Shown piece after piece: positions 1 to 12,000 of a stretch of DNA of 64,000 nucleotides. The DNA comes from Diphasiastrum complanatum. Taxonomy: Eukaryota > Streptophyta > Lycopodiopsida > Lycopodiales > Lycopodiaceae. The position numbers and the translations under genes are program-made. Numbering within the stretch: position 1 is the first letter of the stretch; each line of letters opens with the position of its first letter. The stretch lies in contig CM055103.1 of the NCBI GenBank assembly GCA_029204225.1, positions 39,228,095 to 39,292,094 of the forward strand. Direction: 5' to 3'. The notes under the pieces are model-generated. The model saw only the letters and a program-made list of their open reading frames with translations. It was not told where the DNA came from and ran no database searches.

Positions 1-3000
1 GCTCCAATTTTTCCATATGCCGGGCCAGTGACATTTGTACCTCTGGGAGGCCTAGTTCCTTTGTGTTACAATGCACCATTGTAAGTTTTCATTCGTTGTC
101 AAACTGAATCAGATTACTTCAAGTTTGGTTAAGTGATTGGAAGTGGTGAAAGTGAATTTTCCTTATTTTTTCCATGAAAAAGTGGGAATAGCAAATGATT
201 GGCTTTGCTCTTTACTGCTAGCCTTCATCATCACTTGAGTCTGCCCTTACCGCCAGAGAAGTCACAGAAACCTAGTACTGTGTGTCACCTCGGAAAAAGT
301 GACAAGTTTTCTACAAGAGACTTTTGAAATTTTGGCCTCACGCTGCTCACTGCAACGACCCTTTGGAATATGCAACTCTTGTGGGAAAAAGAAGGGAGGT
401 TAAGCATATCAAGTAGTCTATGGATCTTGTGGTTCTGAGCTTGCATGGTGTCATGCTAAAGACTAGGATATGGTTTTCTATTGGCAACAATAGGTAATGC
501 TTAAGTAGAAAGCCTTTTATCAGCTTGAGTGTTTTGATTCCGCAATGTTAGAAGACTAGTATGTCATAGGCTCTGTTGCCATGCTAGAGATCTAGCATGC
601 AGACCAAGCTTTGGAAATTGATATAGACATGCTAGAGTTGGATAGAAAGCACATGCATGAATTGATCCACATTACACGTGGAATCAGGGCACATACATCT
701 AAGGTTTCCCGTCTTTCCAGAATTGGTGACTCCTTTAGGAGTCTTTGGGAAAGAGTTGACTGGTTTTTAGAATGCCAATTATCATAGAAAAAAAGTGTCA
801 AAAAAAATTAGCAAATAGTATTATGTCTTGCATTTCTCAAAATTAACTTTTTAGGTCTACTTAAATTATTCAAAATAGTCACTACAATGGCCATTTGCAA
901 GTGACGTCTGCTGAGTCAACACACTAATCGACTACAAAATTGAACCCAAACATAACCATAATTCAAAGTCAAATATAACTGTGATGGAAACTCAAATACA
1001 ACCATGATCGTGGTTCGGTGAAACCTTTCATGCATCACAACTAAATGAGCACATTCACAACATAGTTCCAAACATCGATTTTAATTGCCCAATTCTCAAG
1101 ATTTTGACATGCTTTTTTGTAGTTTTCTTGGTTCTTTTTGAATTTTTCATGAGCTTTACTCTAACCTAATAATTTTAAAAACTTTCAAATTCTTCAGTAT
1201 GAATTTGAAATCAAAGAATTGACTCATATCAAGTGGATCTGAATCAATTGGGAACTATGATTCATAAATCCTAGAACCCATAGAATCATTGTTGTGGAAA
1301 GTTTTGGAACACATGTTCTTGAATTTCCCTATATATTCTTGGATTTGATAGGCTTGACTAACTGTGGTTGGTTACTTCTTACCCTTGGGTTAAGAGATTG
1401 GTGAAGTTAAGCTCCAACTAGTGGTTAGCACTTTGTGTTAGTTTTAGTTATCTAAAATTAGAGTGGTAACCTGGGGTAAGTTAGAGAGCACCCCAATTGT
1501 TTAGAGTACACATTTAAAATCCTTAGTATTATTGCAAGTGGCAGAATAACATTCTTTAAAGCTGCCGTCATCATTCTTACGAGCTGCATACGAGCAAATT
1601 GAGATTTGGCTTACAAGCCAAGCTACGAGCTCTTATGAGTCGCATTACGAGGTCCTACGAGTTCTAGGAACTCCTAACTTACAACCACGAGTCCTTCATG
1701 ACTTCATCATGCGTCCTCCATGATTCCCTCTACGAGTTGTATTGTGAGCTTTTATGGGTTCCAGAAAGGGACCAAAAAGGCGGATGCAGTTGTCAGTATG
1801 CAAAACCAGGAACTTTTAGACCTAATCATAAGAATTGAAGGATTGGATTCAAGATCCAAAGGTGACCTACAAAAGTTGGTGGATCAATAAAGGAAGTGAA
1901 ATCCTCATCTAACGGGTAGAAGTCAACGACATTCAAGCAAGAGTATATGTGTGTGGAAGGAGATAACATTTTCATGCAAGCAAAGTGAATCCATCACTCA
2001 AGCAATCAAATACAAGCATCACTCAAGGGTTGGGAGATTGTATCTTAGCTCTCGCTGATTCGTAGTAGCGATTATAGCATGCATCTCTAAGATCTTCTTC
2101 AATCACTGCTTAGCAACAAGATTTTGTATCAACCATTGCTTCACTTTTATTTGGCTTTTCATTTTGCTCTTTAATATCATTGAAGTAGCTTACAATTGGT
2201 TTTAGTTTCTTCCATCAACCTATGCGCTCAAAGATTGTTGCCTCTCAAATTTTCATGAAGTTTTAAAACAACAGTTTCTCATTTGTATGTTGAATGTCGT
2301 GCATAGCCTCATTTATCACTACAATTTCTCAAGTCTGCTAACTTTGATACTTGTGGTCTAGACCACACATTTTTTTATGCTGACTACATGTGGGATCAAC
2401 TGTGCAATAGGTAATCTAGACATGTGGCTTGAGGCTATGGCTATATAAGAGGTACTAGAGGCATCATGTGAGGTGCTTGAATCAATCGAGTCCTAAACAA
2501 ACTTAGAGCTCTCAAACTTCATCGATCATTCAGATCAAGCGAGGCATCTTTGTATTGGGATGGGATGCAGTGGTATATGATAAACCATATCTATTGTCCT
2601 TGAATCAATTGGTGATGCCATCATGGTGTTCCAAACTTAGGGTTGATTTATTAGAAAACCGACTTGATCATACAAGTAACCCAAGATAAGATTCCTTGTT
2701 GTTAGACAATAGTCATACACATGAGAGAGAACAACAATGAGGAAGAGATGTACTCCAACTATGTCCCATTACAAATGAGGTAGGGCGCCAGCCTACATAT
2801 ATACTTTCTCTAAACTATGTGGAAGGTAAAAAGCAAAAAGCAAATAGCAAAAGACAAAAAGCTAATTGCTATAATTGCTACCTATATTGGGTAAACACCC
2901 AAGATGAGTTTCTAAGTGATAAAAGCAAATCCTATTCTAGTAGTAGTGCGCCCACCTACATACATGACTAAAGAACGAATTTACTATAAATAGTAATGAC

Positions 3001-6000
3001 CCTAAAATATGACTTACTATGAATAGTAATGGCCCCTATAATAGCATGCAGGCATGGCCAAAATATCACTAATTAATCCTAAATGATGACATTAGGGGTA
3101 CTAAAGTAAGCATTAACTCAACACTCCCCCTTAATGTTTACATTGTCTAGAACTATGCATAACAAAAGTATGCATGTGTATCTTCCATGAAGCCCATGTA
3201 ATGAAGATCCTCAGTTTTGATGTAGAATTCATGATCAACTCTCATCTCAATATCTTCATTACTCGATGTAGACCTTTCTTCGTATGATGATGTAGAATTT
3301 CCTTTGAATGTCGATCCTTTTCGTATGAACTTGCTTCATATGACTTCTCAATGTCTTGCTTTGGTCTTCATGTCTCTTTAGTGTATATGTGTGACTACCA
3401 TGAGTTCAACATATCATCTGATTCCTTGACTTCCTTTGAATCAAAGAACTTTGACTCCCCCTGAATCAAATAATGTAGACATGATAACTTTTGCCTTAAC
3501 CTTGAGAACTTTGCTTGAAGATTGACTCCCTTGGTCTCTTTGAACATCTTTCAAGCTACCACAAATGTAAGGATCTCCCCAACATTCATAAAGAAAAAAT
3601 AATCTTCTTTGATTACAATAACACCATCATGATAACCATAAGTAGGAAATAGATCTACAAATGTCAACATCAAATCTCATATATCAACACCCACTTTAGA
3701 AACCTGTACTTCATAAGTAGACGGCTCCACTTGTGTCGATTCCTTGAATTGAACCCATTTCAATTCTCATGGTACTCTCATAAGTTACCGCTTGTGATGA
3801 ACTTGATGGACTTTAGTTGAACTACTCCCCCTGGATGTACACTTCATGTTTGCATTCCAACCACTCACTCCAAATAGAATAGAATATCATCCATTAACCA
3901 ACCAAATATGCAAGTAAAAGAGCCATCCCCAATAGAAAGATAAATTTATATAATACTTCCTCACACAAAGTAACTGATACTCCCCTTCAAATACTTTCTC
4001 ACACAAAGTACTTGTCATGATCTTTTCCATGGAATCTCCTACCTCTATCTCACACACAGAGTCACTTGCACCAAACAACTTTCCAACCTAGAAAGCATTT
4101 CATCTTGATATCTATTTATTCTGACACTTTGTCATATGCAAACTTGGTGAACGTCCATCTTCAACCATCAGTCACCTCCCAGTTTCTGAGCCGACGTTGA
4201 TGTACATCAACAATGGCTTGTGGTTTCAAAGGTATAAAGGTTGACAAACCCTCCAACTGGACTAGCTCATCCGCTTGAATCAAACCATCTTTCTCACCAA
4301 ATGAGTCCTTTAAATGGCTAATGTGGAAAATCAGGTGGACGTTGATTCCTTGCAAAAGACCTAGTTGATAGGCATTGTGATAGTTTCTTTACAATATGGA
4401 AGGGCCCACAAAAACGAGGGGACAACTTAAGACATTTCCTTGTCCACAACACCTTGGAATCTTTTGGAATTCTAAGGTAGACCCAATATGCTTTCGCAAA
4501 GACTCGAGGTTGTCGCTTTTGATTGGCGTAAAACTGGGCTCTATCTTGAGCCATTTTTACGCTATTAAGAGTTACCGGAGGACTGAACTTACTATGTCGG
4601 TTGGTTTCTTCGCCCCTTTGAGGAGATTCCTCAAGGGTAATGCAATCACCACATTGTTTATGATGAATCAATGAAAAAACCCGATGAAGCCAAGAAAGGA
4701 TTTGCTTTCAAATATGGTTAGAAGAATAGGCCACTCTCGAACTTTACAGACCTCGTTGGGGTCAACTTCCAAGTTCCAACCCACGATCTTGAATAATGTG
4801 ACCGAGATATACTAGTCTTGTCACCATCTTTCTCACCAATTCAGTCCTTCAACCTGCATCTGACCTGAGAGTCTTTATCTTCTTTCTTGTTTGTTAATGC
4901 TTCATATTTTTGTCTAAGAAAATAGATCCACACCTTTCGTGAGAAATCATCTACGAAGGTCATGAAATAGTATGCCGCTCTGCTGATTTAGTCTTTATGG
5001 GACTGCACAAAGCTGAATGCACAAGCTCAAGAATGCCCTTGGCCTTGGTAGCTTTTCCCTTCAGAAATCTTTGCCTTTGTTGCTTCCCTACAAGCCTCAC
5101 ATGCATCTGAAGAAGACTTAATGCTAGGAAGATCAACCACCATATTTGTGCTTGTTCAATACTTGTAAACTTTGATAGCTTAAATGATCATACCTCTTAT
5201 GCCAAAGCTTGTCCTGATTAGAATCCTTTGCTAACAAGGCCTCTTGACTAGGAACGGCTGTGTAAAGCTTGTAAAGACCCCCTTCTTGCATTCCCTTGGC
5301 TACCACCTTGAAGCTTATTGACATGTTCTATTTGGTAATGGCACCAACAGATAGCAAGTTCTTGGCCAACCCTGGTACATGCAACACTCTCTTGATTACC
5401 TTCACCTCTCTTGATGACAACCTCACTAGAACTGTGCCTTTGCCCCTCACCTCATGTGTAGAGTTGTCTCCAAGGCAAACTTGTCGACCATCACTTCTCT
5501 CCTCATAGGTGTTGAATCGAGGTTCTATGAGGTGCCATGCGCATAATTGACTCTTCTGAGATATCATTGAGATTCTCATCCATTTTATGAGCAGTATGTT
5601 GAAGATGAGCTCGGATGAAGGTCCTCCTAATTGCTTGGCCTTGCCTATTGTTTAGTCTGTTTTTATAGTTTCACCTTGTCTTCATCCTTCAGGAACAACT
5701 GGATGGAAGTTTCCTGACTTGGGAGCGGACGGTTAACACTTCAATGGCATTTAATACTTCTTAGGAACATTATTTGTTCTCCAGGACATTATTACGTTTT
5801 AGAAGGATATAGAAGACAAACCAGAATCTTACGTATTTGCAGTTTACTATAAATGTTGTCCGGGTAAAATTTTGACTTCGCAAGTTATCTTTATTTGGAC
5901 CTGTGATCAACCTGACCAGGAAAAAATTCAGGGAAGCGCACTTTCATATAATTATAAGCGGTGAAACAATTCAAAACTATTAGGATAATGGAAGAAATTT

Positions 6001-9000
6001 ATTCAAGTTGCGAAGGTATTCTTGAATAGTTCGTTGCTTTCCCATGTGCAACCCTTGTGCAGTTGGCCTCTGCATTATCAAATGAACCACGTGAATGAAT
6101 AGCATCATATATAGTGCAAGAAACAAAGATACAAATTTGGGTCACATATCATGTCAATCCAATGTTTGGTGTGCACACATTATATAAACTGATAATTTGA
6201 CAAATTTATCTAGCTCTATTATTTTGTTGGATCAGAGATCTGTTTGAGACATTGGATTGTGTTTGTGGCTCAGATCAAAAATCTCTAATACTAGACTTCC
6301 TCATTTGCATGAATGATTCTCTATAGTTTGATTTTCTTAAAATGGTCCACAATGAAATCTTTATTGTTGAAAACTTTTGAATGGAGAAGCGTTTTGAGCT
6401 ACTACAGTTAATAGTTATCTATGTTTTTATATTACAGAGGTGCAGCAGCTTTATCACAACAGCCTGCCCCCACGATAATTAATCCAGCTCCAAACACAGC
6501 TGCTATTGAAAGAGCCATCATACCAGAAGCTCAAGAAATTGGAGCACAGGAAGGGCTACGTCAAAGGCATGCTGTAGCTGCTCCTGTGGCTCAGGCTCAG
6601 GGAGCTCAACCTCAAGGACAGGTTGTTCGGAGATTTCGTGTGGGATTTCAGTTGGACTTGTTGCTCATTCTCAAACTTGCAGTGGTGGTGTTTTTTTTCA
6701 ATCAAGATGGATTCAAGGATAGACTGCTGCTGCTTTTATTCCTTGCAGCTGTTGTATACATGTAAGTGACAATTGTGATAGTCTTCTCTTAGATGCATGC
6801 ATGACAGGAATTGTATAATTTGTCAAGGTTTTGCGACATTGTAAGGTTGCTTCATAAATACCAGGAACACTTTATATGAATTGGTATACAATGCATAACT
6901 CAATAAAGTTTCTATCCTGAAAACTCCAATTTGTAGTTGCTACAGTTACTTCCATTTTGTAGCCTTGAGATCTACCGCTTATTAGCTTTGGAGATTGTGT
7001 TACCATCTCCATAGTGTAATTTGAGAGCTAATTTCATGTGTGTGGAGTTTTTGATCCAACATTCATGACCAAAAACATTATTGGAAGCTGGTCCTTGATG
7101 ACTAGCGGCAGAAAGAAATGCGTGTAATGCTCTTGTGTCTCAATTGAAATACTTGAAAGTTCAAAATTACTCGAAAGTAGAACAATGGAGCAGTAGACCG
7201 TCTAGCAATTATGATTCTTTAACTAAGATATCAAGACAAATGACCCTTCACTGCTTTGCATCCCTCCTGTGAAAGGTATTTTGCCTCTTTGAGTTCCCCC
7301 ACAATGGAAGCTCCCTATCATAGAAAGCAAATGAGGACCCCTTTATGAGTTCCTAGTGAGGATTTGCTGTCTCCTGTTATGGTTAGTCACCGAACTTAAG
7401 ATCTCCTTCCTAGATATCTTGTGATCAGATATCCATATTGGCCTCAAATGCAATTATCCGAATTTCGAAGTGCATTCAATAGAAAATGGTTCAGGAAGGT
7501 AGTGAGTCCGAACTGTATGTTCCCAAGTCTCCCTACTTGACATTTTTAGCTAAGAATATTACTTGAACGAGATCAATCGTCTAGTAGGAACTCAAAATAT
7601 TTTTCCCCTCGAGTAAGAAAAAACAAGGAAGAGATTAACATTTGCCCTTCTTAGAGCTTTTAGTGCTATCCAAGTCTCGTTTTACTCTACACAGCATGAC
7701 AATTAAAAAAATCTGAGGATTGCTGAGCTTGCAAAGTTATTCTAAATTCTTGCCTTGAGCCTTGTTCCACGGGCTTTTGAGGCTTGAGCCTACTTCCACT
7801 TATACATTGTAAGTCATAGAATCACGTTCTGTATCTTTTGTTATTTTAGGTTAGATAACTTGGTGTATGGAACGGATTGAGGTTTGTACGTATGAAACAG
7901 GATTATAAAGTGAATTAATCTCTCTTAATGTGCACATAATATTAGTTTTAGCCAAAAGTGTTTTCAGATTAGAGGCTTGTTTGGAGTTGTGCTTTCTAAG
8001 AAAAGAGGGTGTAAAATGTAGCTAATAGTGAGGAGATCTGTGAGAAATGGTTTTGCAAACATCTTTGCCATCCGCCAGGAGGTAGAAGAATAGGTTTTTT
8101 AGTGGTCTTTGTTATGTGTGCATTGTCGTTTGGCGTTCTTTGGTTTTTTGAGATTTTTGACACCTATCTTTGTGTCTATTGGTTTAGGCTGCATGAAGAG
8201 ACTGAGGCCATTCTTGGTGTTGTGTTAATTGATCGTAGAAGAAATTATTTGCACTGGCTTTTTGTGTGCCCGTTTTGACGTTTTTTGGCAAACTAGTTAT
8301 GTTGTGCTGGTATCCTTTGTTAGGTTATTTTCCATGTTATTTTTAGGGTTACAAATTTTTTGTATCAGGGGGTCAGGATGTTGACCTGTCGGATACCGAT
8401 GGTAGTCATTATGGTAGTTCAGGTACATGTTTATAGCAATGTGTCTACTGTACAGGAGTTCTGGTGCACTTTCACCAGGGTTGTGACTCACTTGATTGGC
8501 AATAGAGATGGCAGGGCAGCCGACATTTGTGGCTTCGGCATGACCTCTATTACGTCCCTGACTAATGTGGTTAGTCAGCATATCGCCTCGACTTAGGGAA
8601 AACCTGGTGAGGTTAGGTGGTTAGCACTTGGGGTAGGTTATAGTTGGCTATAACTGGAGTGGGAATTTGGGGTAAGTTATGGTACACCCAAACTGGACAT
8701 TTTGGAGCAGTGACACAATAGGTACCTGGGGTACGTGTTGTGTCGGGCTGTGGCTGTGAAAGGGGTGCTAGTAGAAGGATCGAGAATTGTGTGGAGATCA
8801 AGCCAAGGGCTGAGATGGGATTGTTGGCATGGTAGGGAGATAGTTAATTAAATTTCAGTTTTTGTGATTTTGGATGGTTATGGAACAAAGTAAATTTCGA
8901 CAGTTGAAAAGTTAAGATAGCCTGTAAATTGTTTATTAATGGTAATTGTAATTGGAATCCCTCTTTTTTGAACCCACTAGGTGGTCAGTGCATAGCTTGG

Positions 9001-12000
9001 AATTTAATCAAGAGAGGTCTTCTTTTAGGCAACAGTTACTTGCTACCTGAAAGGGATGAGGGAGTGAATTTGTAGCAGAAGCCTACACCCTCTACCTAGG
9101 TTAGTATCGTTAGGGCTATTGGAGGAGAGCATAAAAGTATAGCATTTATTTTGTCATGTGGCTGGGAAAATCACATCAATCAGATAGCTGATGGAAGTGT
9201 TATGATGGTAGCAAGCACAACTTTGACAACTGAGAACTTATTTAGTTAGCCAAAGTGCTAGGATCCTTGCTCCTGTAATGGTGGGGGATAAAATTGAATG
9301 CATGTCACTACAAATCTGGAGGCCTTAGTATTAGTCAATTGAATACTAGTGCCATCCAACTGTGATTCGATATTATCAGAAGAGGATGAGGGCACAGGTA
9401 AAGGGGATGATGAAAAAGCAGCAAGAGTAAAAGAGAGAAGGATCAGAGGGAAGAGAAAAAAGTACAACATGCAACTAAGGATCGGGCATAAAGGAGAGTA
9501 GATCGTGGCTGAAATAGGGTTGGGAGATGGATCGTGGATGAGCTTCGGGAAAGGGAATTGAGGCTGAGGGAAAAAAAAGTAGCTAGCACAATAAAGATTG
9601 AAAAGGAAGACATGAGAGAGCTGTAGAGGGGCTGGAGGGCAGAATTGGAGAAAAGGGGGGCAGAATTGAGGTGGAATCTCTGAAAGAAGGTGCTGGATCA
9701 ACAAAGGTGGACGGATCAGGTAATGAGAGTAGAAATAGGTAGAAATATTGATGGAGGCAGGGTGGAATGGGGAATAGAGGGGGTGGACCAGCTAATAGGA
9801 AGGAAATGAGTTAAAGAAGGGGCACAGACATTGGCTGGAGGGGAAGAAATGTAGGCAGACGCAATGATAGGTAGGAACCGTAGGATTAATATCAGCTACA
9901 AGTGCAGGAAATCAACTAGAGGGGCAGAAAAGGAGGCAGGTGCAGTGATAGGCAAGGCAGAAATGGAGGATTACCATGGGATAGCTTCATGTTTCCTCAC
10001 ATTAGTTACCGGTAGAGACAGGCTGCTCTCAAGGCACAACCCCGTAAGACAAGATATGCCAGTTATTTACCATTGGAGAGGTTGAGTTAGAGTAGCATTA
10101 TATCTTGTAGTGCCCACTGTAATATGAGATCAAGGGGAGAGACTGTTTCATGATCAGCCAATCACAGTACGTTCTATGTAGACTAGGGATGTGTTACTTT
10201 GATGCTCAGAAATATGTTTCGATTGAGGAGTGTTATACTACCATGACCAGTATTGTAGACCATCTGTAGTCTCACATCACCTCTTACTTCTCGAGATGCT
10301 GTACATGTGCAGATGTTGACATAGGGTCAGATACATTGTTAGAGCATGAATAAACATTCCCTCTCGTCAACGAGACCAAAGACGGAGAAATCAGACTACA
10401 CACCCATCTGCACTACACACTGCTCACCGTCACGTATCTACTTAGACACACCATAATCGTTTACCATGACGTCTTCACCATAAACGCTCACCATGATGTA
10501 CGATACCATCATCCGCCACCACTTCAACTACCATCACGACATTCTTACCTCTATCCTAGAGCACACTACAAGGCGATTTCTTCTCTATTTCAATCAATTG
10601 TGTAGATGTAGATGGCAACGTCTGATGTGTTGCCAATTGCTAGCCACTTTATGATGGTAATATTAGTCTATAGTATTGCTAAAGTTTTTAGTTTTAGTTT
10701 AATTTGATTTCGGAGATGTTTTTACGCTCCCATTGATATGTGAAGTGTACCTTTTAGCCTTATGTAGCCTCTGATACTAGCTAGCTTACAGTATCTTCTT
10801 TTAGTGACTTGAAATGTATTTTTTCCAGGAATATAAGTTTTTGGTGCCCTTGGGCCTTAGCTAATGTTTTCTCAAAGCTTTGGAAAGAAGTTTGCATTTA
10901 ATATAAAAATAAAATCAAAGTAGCCCATTTTGTTTGGAATGTGGGGCTTGCCCACGTTTTGTAGAAAACATGTGCGAAACGACACCGTTTCGTATGTTCA
11001 GGATATTATGGTTGTTTTCAGAGCTTGGCACTTATTTAGGGATTTGATTACTAAGGAATTTGTTCCACTATGTCATCGGAATATAAGGCCCTTCATGATT
11101 TGTAGGGAATTTTCATTCTTCTATGTTAGAGCAAGCCATGTCTTTAGCAGCTACCTTACAGGAAAAGTCTGTCGATCTGGATTCTTAGTAAAATTATTTC
11201 GTCTAGCAGATCATAAATCTCAAATCATGTCATGTTCCATGATGAACATTCTCAATCTAGGCCAGTGTCAGACATCAAACTCTGCATTTGTTATCCCAAT
11301 GTATTTTATCTTTCCTTTCTTCGATACTCAATTACTAAAGTGTGAACATTTTTCTTTTCTTGCCATAGTTTCATAGATATGGTTTGCAGATGACAACTGG
11401 GGTGATAGCGGAGGTGCTTGACTTTTTTGTCATTGCTCTGAACCAGCCTATTCTGGACACCGTATCTCTTTCTTATTCCTAGCTCTTACCTCATTGTGCA
11501 ATACTTCAGCATTGTTAAAGGTAGAGAGTAAAGTATTCGGAAAGTGATGCAAAGGTGCACTAAATACAGTCATAACAGAGATTGCTAGAGATGAGAGCCA
11601 TCGAAATCCTTGTCATGAGACTGATTTTAACTTCCATAGTAAGGTTTTTCAGCAACATCTAATTGCCACCCTCCAAATATTGGGGGAAAGTGCGGCCTCC
11701 AACAGGCTACATCACAGGATGATAAGCTTGAGCATTCTTTGTAGGTTGCTACAGGGATAGACTTAATTTGTTTTCTATATTATGGTCACCAATCAGTTAT
11801 GACTAGCAGAAATGGTCACCTATCAGTTATGACTTGCAAAAATGGTCCTTTCTCGAAATTTATAGTGAGATGTATTGCACAGGTATATTGATGTTCAGAA
11901 GATTCAATTAATTTCTTTTCATGTCACAGAGAGCTACAGTTGTTGATACAGATGCAGAATATTTAGGATACACATGTTCACCATGTTCATGAACTAAGAA

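Larger units (their letters stand above)
81..6437 (+). other. intron 1 of the HERP-like gene (6357 bp)
   Basis: The intron starts GTAAGT and ends TTACAG. It holds LTR-like debris (about 1418-2580), a minus-strand LTR-like block (about 2625-3122), a minus-strand Ty3/gypsy fragment (4161-4858) and a minus-strand Ty1/copia fragment (4860-5582). I see nothing recognisable in 81-1417 or 5583-6437. Confidence 0.75.

Noticed and set aside
9258-9704. 148-residue minus-strand open frame
   Set aside because: Pro/Ser/Phe-rich composition follows from the purine-rich tract, it has no domain, and it lies in an intron.
10930-11376. 148-residue plus-strand open frame in intron 2
   Set aside because: It begins at a TTG codon, has no recognisable domain and shows no exon boundaries.
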